This document shows positions 17,851-26,865 of a stretch of DNA of 64,000 nucleotides, one piece after another. The position numbers and the translations under genes are program-made. Position 1 is the stretch's first letter. Each line of letters opens with the position of its first letter. Source of the DNA: Kuafuiihalomonas sp050331295 (GTDB lineage Bacteria; Myxococcota; Kuafuiibacteriia; Kuafuiibacteriales; Kuafuiibacteriaceae); NCBI GenBank assembly GCA_050331295.1, contig JBHJGZ010000002.1:248001-312000 (forward strand), read 5' to 3'. The notes under the pieces were generated by a model. It ran no database searches and was not told the origin of the DNA. It saw nothing but the letters and a program-made list of their open reading frames with translations.

Positions 17851-18208
17851 GCTCAGTGTCTGCCAGGCTCTGCTCCGGCAGGTCGAAGCGCTTCGGTTGG
17901 AGCACGACGCCTTGCGGGTCCTCCGTATCGAAGTCCAGGTGGGACCGCTTTCAGGGGTTGCGCCGGAGCTGCTCGAATCCGCCTATCCGATCGCGGCCTT
18001 TGGCACCCCGGCCCAGGACGCGGATTTGGTCCTTCAATGCGGAACCGTGAGGGTGCTTTGCGCTTCGTGTCGCGAAGAGCACGAGGTGCCCCCGAACCGG
18101 ATGTTGTGTCCGACCTGCGGCACGTGGAAGACTCGACTCACGGCGGGGGACGAGCTCCTGCTCGCCCGCGTCGAACTCGAGCCTCGAAAGGAAACTTGCG
18201 ATGTGTGA
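17843..18208 (+). CDS. hypA: nickel-insertion protein HypA
   Basis: 121 aa. It starts with MHELSVCQALL; His2 and Glu3 form the nickel site in this family. The zinc ribbon is CASC...CPTC (about residues 74-77 and 91-94). HypA delivers nickel to the hydrogenase large subunit together with HypB. Overlaps of 8 bp with both hypC and hypB indicate one translationally coupled operon. Confidence 0.93.
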   Translation: MHELSVCQALLRQVEALRLEHDALRVLRIEVQVGPLSGVAPELLESAYPIAAFGTPAQDADLVLQCGTVRVLCASCREEHEVPPNRMLCPTCGTWKTRLTAGDELLLARVELEPRKETCDV

Positions 18209-18983
18209 CACATGCGGCTGTGCGATCACGCCAGGAACCGAACACGTCGTGGAAGTCGTCAATGCGGCGACGGGCGTCCACGCGGTGGAAGTCTTGGACC
18301 GTTTGTTGGAGGCCAACGACCATCAGGCCAAGCACAATCGAGAACACTTCGATCGGGCGGGGGTCCTCGGGATCAATTTGATGTCATCTCCGGGTTCGGG
18401 CAAGACCACCTTGCTCGAGAAGACCCGAGACTTGCTTCCCCCCGAGCTCCGCGTGGCCGTCGTGGTGGGCGACCTCGAAACCGAGCGCGATGCGGACCGA
18501 CTTCGGAAGGCGGGCATCGAGGCCGTACAAATCACCACCGGCAACGCATGTCACCTCGACGCCCATATGGTTCATCGCGCTCTTCACCATTTGGACCTGG
18601 ACGGCTTGGACGTCGTGTTCATCGAAAACGTGGGAAATCTGGTGTGCCCGGCCAGCTTCGATCTTGGCCAGCATCTGAATGTCACGCTTCTCTCGTGCAC
18701 GGAAGGGGATGACAAGCCCTCGAAGTACCCGGTCATGTTCCGGACTGCGGACCTCGTGTTGCTGACGAAGTCGGACCTTTTAGAGGTCCTCGACGACTTC
18801 GACCCCGGCGAGGCGGAACGATGCATTCGGGCCCTCGCCCAGGCGTGCCCCGTTCTCTCGGTATCGTCTCGCCGAGACGGTGGCCTTTCGACATGGCGAA
18901 CATGGCTGCTCGAAGAACTCGCAGCGTTTAGGAACCGGCTGCAGACCCAGACTCGAGCTCAGCCTCTTTCGACGCATTCCTGA
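18201..18983 (+). CDS. hypB: hydrogenase nickel GTPase HypB
   Basis: 260 aa. The N-terminus MCDTCGC is the high-affinity nickel site, but there is no His-rich storage stretch. The GTPase has a P-loop SSPGSGKTTLL (about 62-72), GDLETERDADRL, the metal-binding TTGNACHLDAHMV, ENVGNLVCP, and the base-recognition NKxD equivalent TKSDLLEV. It drives GTP-dependent nickel transfer from HypA. Its last 56 bp overlap the convergent DUF4328-esterase gene. Confidence 0.94.
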   Translation: MCDTCGCAITPGTEHVVEVVNAATGVHAVEVLDRLLEANDHQAKHNREHFDRAGVLGINLMSSPGSGKTTLLEKTRDLLPPELRVAVVVGDLETERDADRLRKAGIEAVQITTGNACHLDAHMVHRALHHLDLDGLDVVFIENVGNLVCPASFDLGQHLNVTLLSCTEGDDKPSKYPVMFRTADLVLLTKSDLLEVLDDFDPGEAERCIRALAQACPVLSVSSRRDGGLSTWRTWLLEELAAFRNRLQTQTRAQPLSTHS

Positions 18984-20451
18984 GAGCGGCAAAGATCCGT
19001 CGCTTCGCACGGTCGGGATCGACATCGAGCTCCAAGATTTGGATGGTCCATTCGATGAACCGTTCGTCGAAGTCGGGTGGAAAGCTATGGGTCGAAACAC
19101 CTTCGACCTCTCGATACGACACGTCCCCGCCGATCTCCTCGAGGCCGCGGGCGAGCGCCGACGCATCTTCGAGATTGCCGGGGGCCTCATCTTGATTGAC
19201 GGTGATGATGTATTTTCGTCTTAGCCCTGACGCGTCGGGGTCGAGCGACGTGTCGTACAATCCTCCCGGCGACATCACGATGGCGCCTCGATAAGGGCCC
19301 GAGCGCTGAGACGAGAGCATGGCTGCCACCTTGGCACCTTGGCTGAATCCGAACAGGGCGATCCGGGAAGGGTCGAGAGCGAGTTCGAGGGACCGCTCGC
19401 GAATCGCCTGCCAGACCCGGGGGCCATCGACCTCCGTTTCCTCGGCCCATTCATAGCCGAGCTGCGGCGTCCACTCTCGTTCATCCACCCCGCTGTACTG
19501 ATAGGTCGCGGCGACCTCGATGAACGCCACGCCCAGGACGTCGGCGACGATCTGAAAGTATTCGTCTTCGACGAGGGATGGCCAATCTCCGTATCCGTGA
19601 AGCCAAACCAGCGTGGGAAGTGAGGTCGCAGGCCTCCGGTGAGGAACGACGTGGTGAACGAGGGGCTCCGCGGGACGGTCGGGCGGAAGGAAGGTATCGA
19701 CGGACCATGCGAGAGCCACGGAAAGGGCGACTGTGAGAGCGCCGGCCCCGAAGGCGAACCGCATGCTGGGGCTCCAGCGGGTCACGGTTTGGCCGGACAA
19801 TGCGGGCGCTCGGAGCTGCATGTCGGTGATGGATCGAACGACGCGGATGCCCATCATCGCGGCACCAATACCGACAACGAAAGAGAAGGACCCGACGGAA
19901 GTGCTGACGAGAAGATCGGTCGTACCTTCGTCGAATAAGCTGGCAGCTCGATCCAAGAAAGTGCCCAAGATGAAGAGAGCCTGCCAATTCGTCACGAGGC
20001 TGGTGGGGACGCCAGTCGTGGTGCGATGAACGCGAGGCTCGAGCTGCTGTGAGCTTTTCCAGATTTCTCGGTAGACTGCGAACGGGACAGCCAAGTTCGC
20101 GAAGGGGATGAACCAAGACCAAAGACCCCAGCTGACGGACCTGCGAAGTCCAGTTACGTTGGCGTTCCAAAGATTGCGGTGGACCAACGCCTGCCACCGA
20201 AGAACGGTGACGACTGTAGCAATGGCGCTGCCGACCGAAAGAAGAACGATCGGTACCGTCGCGGCTTCGATGGCCTCCACCGTCGGGGCGGCTGGAACAT
20301 CGAGAGCGGCTGCGAGCAACGCCAGTTGAGTGAGGGTCATGGCAATGAACCCTGCGACGAGGAAATGATAGCTGTGAATCGCGGCCGATGCGCGACGTAT
20401 CGGGCTCTGCATTCCGATCGGCATTGGTCGGAACGTCGAGCATGGCGTCAA
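18928..20451 (-). CDS. DUF4328 membrane domain fused to alpha/beta-hydrolase
   Basis: 507 aa. Residues about 30-245 contain several membrane helices and the DUF4328 signature (VHRNLWNANVTG, WGLWSWFIPFANLAVPFAVY, REIWKSS). Residues about 255-285 are a further membrane segment (FAFGAGALTVALSVALAWSV). After this comes an alpha/beta-hydrolase with LPTLVWLHGYGDW, the nucleophile elbow GFSQGAK, and a likely catalytic His in the C-terminal VSTHSFPPDF. The hydrolase resembles phospholipase/carboxylesterase (YpfH-like) enzymes. The fusion would tether an esterase to the membrane; substrate unknown. It overlaps hypB convergently by 56 bp. Confidence 0.8.
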   Translation of the reverse strand: MTPCSTFRPMPIGMQSPIRRASAAIHSYHFLVAGFIAMTLTQLALLAAALDVPAAPTVEAIEAATVPIVLLSVGSAIATVVTVLRWQALVHRNLWNANVTGLRRSVSWGLWSWFIPFANLAVPFAVYREIWKSSQQLEPRVHRTTTGVPTSLVTNWQALFILGTFLDRAASLFDEGTTDLLVSTSVGSFSFVVGIGAAMMGIRVVRSITDMQLRAPALSGQTVTRWSPSMRFAFGAGALTVALSVALAWSVDTFLPPDRPAEPLVHHVVPHRRPATSLPTLVWLHGYGDWPSLVEDEYFQIVADVLGVAFIEVAATYQYSGVDEREWTPQLGYEWAEETEVDGPRVWQAIRERSLELALDPSRIALFGFSQGAKVAAMLSSQRSGPYRGAIVMSPGGLYDTSLDPDASGLRRKYIITVNQDEAPGNLEDASALARGLEEIGGDVSYREVEGVSTHSFPPDFDERFIEWTIQILELDVDPDRAKRRIFAALRNASKEAELESGSAAGS

Positions 20452-20576
20452 GCTGTCGGGCTACGTGATGAATCTGTGCACCGCGACGATGCCGCAAACG
20501 CTTACGAGTTGAAGGGCTCCTCATGAGTCGGCCGCGGATCGAGCCACCGCTCGTGCTGCACGAAGAGCCGAAGGCC

Positions 20577-20822
20577 CTAGAAGGCGTGACTCACGGAGAT
20601 GGGGAGCATGACGTTGAGGCCGATGGTGTCGAACATCGGCACCGATGTGCGGACGGTGGGAACAAGAGTGAGGCTCAGATCGACGCCGATTCTCGGACCG
20701 AAGTCGTAGCCCATGCCCACTCCGAGGCTCGCGGTCCAGCTGCTGAACGTGGGTCGGGACCGACGCGTCTGGTCGGCTTCGACGCGGACGACGTCGTTCG
20801 CTGCAACCGTCAGCTGTAACCG
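20577..20822 (-). pseudogene. possible outer-membrane barrel remnant
   Basis: The last ~81 codons of a longer minus-strand frame look like barrel strands (FSSWTASLGVGMGYDFG, RIGVDLSLTLVPTVRTSV, TIGLNVMLPISVSHAF) and end in Phe, as outer-membrane proteins do. Upstream the frame loses this character and no signal peptide or proper start is visible. It may be a truncated gene. The rest of 20452-21022 shows nothing else I can support. Confidence 0.3.
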
Positions 20823-21022
20823 GTGGTGGCACCTGTCCAGGGCGTCGCCGTTCGGCCCAGAGGGGTGCCGGGCCCGGCGAGGCCAGCTGGGAACGACGGT
20901 AAATTGCGTTATGAGTGAGAGAATCCGCGGTATCGCTCGGCAATCACTCGATTTTCTCGGCCTTCGCAAGGTTCGCACCCATTGCAGGTTCCCGTCGGAA
21001 GCCCTTAGGGTGTGCCCCACTC

Positions 21023-23101
21023 ATGGGTGAGCATCGCATCAGGACCATCGACGACGAACAGCGACGCAACGCGTTCACGCGGGCCCTGCTCGAAGACCTC
21101 TACGCATTGGAGCGTCTCGTCAAAGAGGGACGCATCGAGTCAGGGGTGCGTCGAATAGGCGCCGAACAAGAGATGTTTCTGATCTCCTCCGGCATGCGAC
21201 CGTCTCCCATCGCGCTCGAGGTGATCGAAGGCGTTCAGGACCCGCGCCTGACGACGGAGCTGGCTCGGTTCAACCTCGAAGCCAACCTCACGCCACGCCT
21301 GTTCGAAGGGGACTGCCTGAGCCAGTTGCACACCGAGATAGACGAGGTCCTTCGCCTCTCGCGGCGCGAAGCCCGTCGCCACGGCAGCGACGTCTTGCTG
21401 GCGGGGATCTTGCCGACCCTCCGAAAGGACGACCTCGGTCTCGGCAACATGACCCCGAATCCCCGCTATCGCGCCATCAACGATGCAATGGTCAGGGAGC
21501 GAGGTGGAGAGTTCGATATCTTGATCCGGGGCCTGGATGAGCTGCGGACCACCCACGACAACGTGATGCTGGAGTCGTGCAATACGTCTTTCCAGCTCCA
21601 CATGCAGGTGGCGCCGGACGAATTTGCGATCATGTACAACATCGCCCAAGCCATCACCGCTCCGGTTCTGGCGGCGGCGGTCAATTCGCCCACGTTGTTG
21701 CGCCGCCGTTTATGGTCCGAAACGCGGGTGGCGTTGTTCGAGACATCGGTCGATAGTCGAAACCTGAATCACCGTGAAACCGGGCACAAGGCTCGAGTCT
21801 TCTTCGGAGACGACTGGGTGAACGAATCGGTGTTGGAGCTGTATCGAGAGGCGATCTCTCACTTTCGCGTCGTCGTCGTTGGAGACAAAGACCCGGAGTC
21901 GTCATACGGTGCGATGGAGGCGAAGCGCTTGCCGCGTCTCGCCTCTCTTTGTCTCCACAGCGGGACGACCTACCGATGGAATCGCGTGTGCTACGGGCTC
22001 AAGGACGACGTAGCTCATCTGCGTATCGAGAACCGAGCTCTCCCTTCGGGACCTACGGTCGTGGACGAAGTCGCAAATGCCGCCTTCTTTTTCGGTTTGA
22101 TGGTCGGACTTGCCACCAACGTGGGCCGGATCGATCGGGTCATGCGTTTCGATGACGCCAAGGCGAACTTCTTCGCCGCCGCTCGCCATGGCCTGGACGC
22201 CCAACTCCGCTGGCAACGAGGCAAGTGCCATCCAGCGAGCAGTCTGATCCTGAACGAACTCCTTCCCTTGGCGAGGGAAGGGCTCTATGGCGTGGGCGTT
22301 CAGCAGCAGGACATCGATCTGTATCTCGGTGTGCTGCAGCAACGGGTTGAGTCCGAGCGTACCGGAGCAAGATGGGTCTACGACTCGCTTGCCGACATGC
22401 ACAACCGAGGTGAGCACGCGCCCGAGGTGCGGTATCATGCCTTGACCGATGCCATGCTCAGGAGTCAATGCAGCGGCGCTCCGGTGCACGAGTGGGAGTT
22501 GGCGACGGTGACCGAAGGCGCGGAATCCTGGAGGCAGAGTTTTGCAACGGTGGGGCAGATTATGTCCACGCAACTATTTTCGGTTCGCTGTGAAGATATC
22601 TTGGACCTGGCGGCCAATTTAATGGATTGGCACGAGGTCCGTCACGTTCCGGTGGAGGACGAAGCCGGTCGTCTGATTGGACTTGTCTCGCACCACGCGG
22701 TTCTGCGTATGTTCGCCCGCGGAACCGTCGAGCGCCACACGGATGTACTGGTGAAGGATGTCATGAAAAGCCATCCCATCACGGCTTCGGTGGAGACGCC
22801 GACCATACAAGCAATGCGGATGATGAAGGAACACGGCGTGAGTTGCTTGCCGGTGGTGGGAACCAACCAGCGGCTGGTGGGTCTCGTGACCGAGCGGGAC
22901 TTGATGCTGGTGGCCGGTCGGCTGCTCGAACGTCTTCTGCATCCCGAATCGGCCCCGGTCTCCGCCGATGGCTTTGACGCTTCCGAGCACGCTTCGATGG
23001 CCAACCCCGAAACCGATATGGAACCAAACAACGCAAAGCCTGCCACCACGAACGGCGCCCTCCCCGAATCTACGGCTCACGAGTCGTCGTCCTTGCCGTG
23101 A
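21023..23101 (+). CDS. GCS2-type carboxylate-amine ligase with C-terminal CBS pair
   Basis: 692 aa from ATG 21023 (MGEHRIRTIDDEQ); similarity does not extend into the open frame upstream. Residues about 20-490 match the GCS2 glutamate-cysteine-ligase-like superfamily (RRIGAEQEMFLI, ARFNLEANLTPR, SCNTSFQLHMQV, HLRIENRALPSGPTVVDEVAN), which joins an amine to a gamma-carboxylate using ATP. Residues about 510-645 form two CBS domains (VGQIMSTQLFSVRCED, LIGLVSHHAVLRMF, VKDVMKSHPITASVET, LVGLVTERDLMLVAG), which usually sense adenosine nucleotides. The stop overlaps the next start as GTGA. It is the first gene of the ATP-grasp island. Confidence 0.85.
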   Translation: MGEHRIRTIDDEQRRNAFTRALLEDLYALERLVKEGRIESGVRRIGAEQEMFLISSGMRPSPIALEVIEGVQDPRLTTELARFNLEANLTPRLFEGDCLSQLHTEIDEVLRLSRREARRHGSDVLLAGILPTLRKDDLGLGNMTPNPRYRAINDAMVRERGGEFDILIRGLDELRTTHDNVMLESCNTSFQLHMQVAPDEFAIMYNIAQAITAPVLAAAVNSPTLLRRRLWSETRVALFETSVDSRNLNHRETGHKARVFFGDDWVNESVLELYREAISHFRVVVVGDKDPESSYGAMEAKRLPRLASLCLHSGTTYRWNRVCYGLKDDVAHLRIENRALPSGPTVVDEVANAAFFFGLMVGLATNVGRIDRVMRFDDAKANFFAAARHGLDAQLRWQRGKCHPASSLILNELLPLAREGLYGVGVQQQDIDLYLGVLQQRVESERTGARWVYDSLADMHNRGEHAPEVRYHALTDAMLRSQCSGAPVHEWELATVTEGAESWRQSFATVGQIMSTQLFSVRCEDILDLAANLMDWHEVRHVPVEDEAGRLIGLVSHHAVLRMFARGTVERHTDVLVKDVMKSHPITASVETPTIQAMRMMKEHGVSCLPVVGTNQRLVGLVTERDLMLVAGRLLERLLHPESAPVSADGFDASEHASMANPETDMEPNNAKPATTNGALPESTAHESSSLP

Positions 23102-24348
23102 GTCTCGCCGCACGCTCATCCTTTCCGCCTCGGATCCTCGGAGCCTTCCAGGGCGATGCTCCGGGCCCGACCGTTGTGGTGACCAGCGGAGTTCACGGAA
23201 ACGAGGCGGCAGGTGTGCGTGCGTCCGAGTCGGTGATCGCAACGCTTCATCGAATAAAGATTCCATTTGCGGGACGCGTGATCGCGGTGGTGGGGAACCG
23301 GCCCGCGCTCGTTCGACGCCGGCGCTACATCGCAAGGGACCTCAACCGATTCTGGACTCCAGAACACCTCGATTCCTTGCGTCGCGCCGAGGCAGCAGTT
23401 CTCCAGGACGAAGATCGTGAGCAACGTGACTTGCTCGATGTGTTCGGACCGCTCTTGGACCCTGACCAGGACCCGGTGGTCTTCCTCGATCTGCACAGCA
23501 CTTCGGGTCCGGGGGTTCCTTTCGTGTGCATGGCCGACGTGATTCGGAACCGCAAACTGGCGTTCGGGCTCCACATCCCGGTCGTCCTGGGGCTGGAAGA
23601 GGCGATCGAAGGTTCGATGCTCGGCTATCTCTGCGACCTCGGCCATATCGGAATCGCGGTGGAGGGCGGGCAGAACGACGATCCGCAGACTCAACGCCAT
23701 CATGAAGCCTCGATTTGGTCGGTCCTCGTGTCAGCCGGCGCGCTTCGGCCGGAGTCGATCCCTGGATACGAGGCTCTTCGACGAGGCATGGAGGACGCCG
23801 TCCGGGACATGCCGAAGGTCATCGAGATACGGCACCGTCATGTCGTCGAGGAAGACGAGCAATTCGAGATGCGCCCGGGATACCGAAGCTTCCAGCCGGT
23901 GAAGGCGGGAGAACGGGTCGCTCGAAACGCCGACGGCGATGTCCGCACCCCTGAAGCCGGCCTCATGATGCTGCCGCGCTATCAAGGGCAGGGAAGCGAT
24001 GGCTATTTCCTGGCTCGCCCGGTCCGGCCATTCTGGCTCTCCCTGTCGGCACGGCTTCGGGACATGAAGGCGGATCGACTGCTCCCGCAGCTGCCGGGCG
24101 TGACCGCTCATCCCGAGAAGGCCGAGCACTATCTCGTCGATGCCCGGGTGGCCCGGCGAGCCATCGACATCTTCCACCTGTTGGGCTTTCGGCGCGAAGC
24201 GAAAGAGGGAGCGCACCTCGTCTTTTCCCGTCGGCGTCCGGACGTTTGGGGGCCCGAAGGGCTTCCGGACTTGAGTTCGGGATTCGAGGTTCCGAAGCTG
24301 CGGACCGTAAAGGATGACCGTTCGCCCTCCCTCAGGCCGCGTTCATGA
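23098..24348 (+). CDS. AstE/AspA-like zinc deacylase
   Basis: 416 aa starting with GTG at 23098, overlapping the GCS2 stop by 4 bp. The M14-like succinylglutamate desuccinylase/aspartoacylase fold shows SGVHGNEAAG (Zn ligands H33, E36), RDLNRFW (N83, R84), DLHSTSG (Zn ligand H133) and VEGGQND (catalytic E189). The C-terminal part (GYRSFQPVKAGERVA, GLMMLPRYQGQGSDG) is the usual beta-domain. These enzymes hydrolyse N-acyl amino acids. In this context it may remove a protecting acyl group or trim an amide product, which is inference. Its last 17 bp overlap the convergent ATP-grasp gene. Confidence 0.85.
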   Translation: MSLAARSSFPPRILGAFQGDAPGPTVVVTSGVHGNEAAGVRASESVIATLHRIKIPFAGRVIAVVGNRPALVRRRRYIARDLNRFWTPEHLDSLRRAEAAVLQDEDREQRDLLDVFGPLLDPDQDPVVFLDLHSTSGPGVPFVCMADVIRNRKLAFGLHIPVVLGLEEAIEGSMLGYLCDLGHIGIAVEGGQNDDPQTQRHHEASIWSVLVSAGALRPESIPGYEALRRGMEDAVRDMPKVIEIRHRHVVEEDEQFEMRPGYRSFQPVKAGERVARNADGDVRTPEAGLMMLPRYQGQGSDGYFLARPVRPFWLSLSARLRDMKADRLLPQLPGVTAHPEKAEHYLVDARVARRAIDIFHLLGFRREAKEGAHLVFSRRRPDVWGPEGLPDLSSGFEVPKLRTVKDDRSPSLRPRS

Positions 24349-25510
24349 CGATGGTCTCGGCTGCATGAGCGGCGAGTCGATTCGCTTCATCCCAATCCGG
24401 ATGTCTCACGATGACGAAGCCGTCGCTGAGGAGGGTGTGCTTCCAGTTTCGTCGCATGGCACCGATGGGCAACAGAGCCTCCGAAACCAACCAATTCCCG
24501 GCGAGCGTGCGAAAGCGATCGAGACCTTCAATGGAACGGATATGTCCCTGTCCGCGGGCCCGCTTGAACACGATGGCCACATTGTAGAGTCGGATACGGC
24601 TGCCTTCGAATGCGTGCCAACAGACCGTTCGGGCCCACTCACGAAAGAGGTCGACATCGCACGTGAAGTTCATCTGGTCCACGAGATGGGCTCCGCCCGG
24701 CCGGGCGCCGATCTCCCCGAACACGGCCTCCCCTGAATCCGTGAGAAACCATTCCATGTGGGTGAAGCCATCGTGCATCTGGAGAGCTTCCAGGACGTTT
24801 CGGCCGAGCTCGATACCCGACGTCAAGTGGGACTGACCCATGTCCCGGACGGTCGTGATGACTGGGCTCAAAGATTCGTGGGTTCGAGCGATCAAAGGGC
24901 GCGGAAGATACTCGGCCACGTTTTCGAAGACGGGTGTGCCCTCAACGCAAATGGTATCGAAGGTGAACTCCCGGCCGTCTATGAACTCTTCAACGCTGAC
25001 TTCGGGAACATGGAACAGCGCAGGGATGACCCGCTCCAGACCGCGTCGATCATCGATTCGATAGGTGTCGGCGCTGCCCGCCCCAGCGATCGGCTTGATG
25101 ATGAGTGGGAAAGCAAGCTGATCTGCAGCCACCCGAACTTCGCTGACGGTGTGACATCGAAAGGACTGGGGCACTCGAAGACCAGCCGCCTTCACCCGCT
25201 GTTTCATGATCTCTTTGTCCCGAAAACCCACCGCAACCTCTGGGCGCATGCCAGGAACGTCCCAGCGCGCCCGCATGCGGGCTGCGAGCATGATCAAGGG
25301 CTCCCAATTGGCTACGACCCGGTCGATGGACCGCCCGCGGAGCCATTGCGATGCATCCTCCAAGACGGCGTCCTCGTCCAGAAGGCGCGGAACCTGGCGG
25401 TAGGCAAACAAGTGCCGAGCCAAGCCGTCGGGCAAAGCCTCGCGGGGGGCGTCGCCCACGCCATAGACGCGGGCTCCGACCTCGGAAAGCCCCCGGACGT
25501 ACTGCTGCAT
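24332..25510 (-). CDS. ATP-grasp ligase A
   Basis: 392 aa counting from ATG 25510. The N-terminal pre-ATP-grasp fold, then ATP-binding FPLIIKPIAGAGSADTY and VEEFIDGREFTFD, then metal-binding THMEWF and GEIGARPGG identify a carboxylate-amine/thiol ligase. The gene probably starts earlier. Codons upstream of the ATG read P-I-D-V-L-F-L-S-P-Q-Y-P-P-E and align with the true N-terminus of ligase D (PVDVVFLEPCFPAN). Only a stop, then GGA CGA CCT ATC precede them, so an AUC start at 25549 behind AAGGA (6-nt spacing) is possible. It is a paralogue of ligases B and D and is convergent with the deacylase gene. Confidence 0.85.
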   Translation of the reverse strand: MQQYVRGLSEVGARVYGVGDAPREALPDGLARHLFAYRQVPRLLDEDAVLEDASQWLRGRSIDRVVANWEPLIMLAARMRARWDVPGMRPEVAVGFRDKEIMKQRVKAAGLRVPQSFRCHTVSEVRVAADQLAFPLIIKPIAGAGSADTYRIDDRRGLERVIPALFHVPEVSVEEFIDGREFTFDTICVEGTPVFENVAEYLPRPLIARTHESLSPVITTVRDMGQSHLTSGIELGRNVLEALQMHDGFTHMEWFLTDSGEAVFGEIGARPGGAHLVDQMNFTCDVDLFREWARTVCWHAFEGSRIRLYNVAIVFKRARGQGHIRSIEGLDRFRTLAGNWLVSEALLPIGAMRRNWKHTLLSDGFVIVRHPDWDEANRLAAHAAETIVMNAA

Positions 25511-25612
25511 CTCCGGGGGATACTGGGGTGAGAGAAATAGGACGTCGATAGGTCGTCCTTAAACCACTCGGTACCCGTAGAGCCAGGGGGAGGCGGTGGG
25601 TTAAGAAGCGTC

Positions 25613-26821
25613 ATGCGCAACGTCATCTTCGTGGTTCCGTTCCCGACGGAGACGAGCCTTCGATTTCTCCGAGCGACCCGACGCTTGGAAGGTGTCCGGC
25701 TGCTGGGCGTCGTCCATACTCCGCCCGAAGACCCCAGCCTTTTCGATTCCATGGTGAGGGTCGAAGACCCTCTCGACTTCGATCATCTGGCGGAGGCCGT
25801 GCATGGGCTCAAGGCGCGTTTTGGACCCATCCATCGCCTTCTGGGCATTCTCGAGCACATCCAGGTGGAGCTTGCCCAGCTGAGAGCCCAATTCGGGGTA
25901 GAGGGTCTTTCGGTCGAGGTGGCGGAGCGCTTTCGGGACAAGGCGCGGATGAAGGAGGCGTTTCGGGCGGCGGGCCTCCCGACTGCCCGGTTCCGGGTGC
26001 TTCGCACCATGAGCGACGTCCGCGACTTCATACGACAGGTGGGGTTGCCCATCGTCTTGAAGCCTCCGGCCGGCATGGGCTGCAGGGCCACTGCCCGAGT
26101 CAATCGGCCTGACCAGGTGGAGCCGGTGGTTCGTGCCCTTGCGCCGAGACCGGCGGATACGCTCCTGGCGGAGGAGCTGGTCGTGGGCGAGGAGTACAGC
26201 CTGGAAACGGTGACGGTGCTCGGGCAGGTATGCATGCAGAGCATCACCGAGTATCTGCCTCCACCCCTGAAGGTGGTGGAGAATCCATGGATTCAGTGGC
26301 GCGTCGTAGCCCCCCGAGACATCGATGGTCCGGCCTTTCGTGAAGCCCACGAACTCGGGAACCGGGCGATTCGGGCCCTCGGGATGCGTTCGGGCCTCAC
26401 CCATATGGAATGGTTTCGAAGGCCGGATGGAAGCTTGGCGATTGGCGAGATCGCGGCGCGGCCACCCGGCGCCCAAATCGTTCGTCTGACGGGGCTCGCC
26501 CATGGAACCAGCTTGTACCGAGCCTGGGCTCGGGCCGAGGTCGATGATGTCTTCGAGGGACCGTGGCCGCGTCGCCATGCCACCGGTGCCGCATTTCTTC
26601 GAGGCATCGGTCAGGGCCGAGTCATCGCCGTGACCGGGATCCGTGAGATTCTAGACGTCCTGGGAGATAAGATCGTCGAGGCTCAGCTGCCGACGGTCGG
26701 CGCTCAAAAGAGCGGATCTTACGAAGGTGATGGATACATCTTGGTTCGGGCGGATGGCACCGAGGAGGTTCGAGCTGCCCTGAAAACCATCATCGAGACC
26801 GTCCGCGTCTACTATGCTTGA
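25613..26821 (+). CDS. ATP-grasp ligase B
   Basis: 402 aa. Residues 1-100 form the pre-ATP-grasp domain (MRNVIFVVPFPTETSLRFL). ATP-binding motifs are LPIVLKPPAGMGCRATA and LLAEELVVGEEYSLETV. The metal/ATP site is THMEWFRRPDG with GEIAARPPGAQ. It shares THMEWF and the C-terminal layout with ligases A and D. It should activate a carboxylate as acyl phosphate and join it to an amine; substrates are unknown. It diverges from ligase A and is followed 44 bp later by the glycogen-synthase-like gene. Confidence 0.87.
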   Translation: MRNVIFVVPFPTETSLRFLRATRRLEGVRLLGVVHTPPEDPSLFDSMVRVEDPLDFDHLAEAVHGLKARFGPIHRLLGILEHIQVELAQLRAQFGVEGLSVEVAERFRDKARMKEAFRAAGLPTARFRVLRTMSDVRDFIRQVGLPIVLKPPAGMGCRATARVNRPDQVEPVVRALAPRPADTLLAEELVVGEEYSLETVTVLGQVCMQSITEYLPPPLKVVENPWIQWRVVAPRDIDGPAFREAHELGNRAIRALGMRSGLTHMEWFRRPDGSLAIGEIAARPPGAQIVRLTGLAHGTSLYRAWARAEVDDVFEGPWPRRHATGAAFLRGIGQGRVIAVTGIREILDVLGDKIVEAQLPTVGAQKSGSYEGDGYILVRADGTEEVRAALKTIIETVRVYYA

Positions 26822-26865
26822 CCCAGCTGCGGAGCACGGAAAGGCTCTCTTGCAGCAGCCATCTC

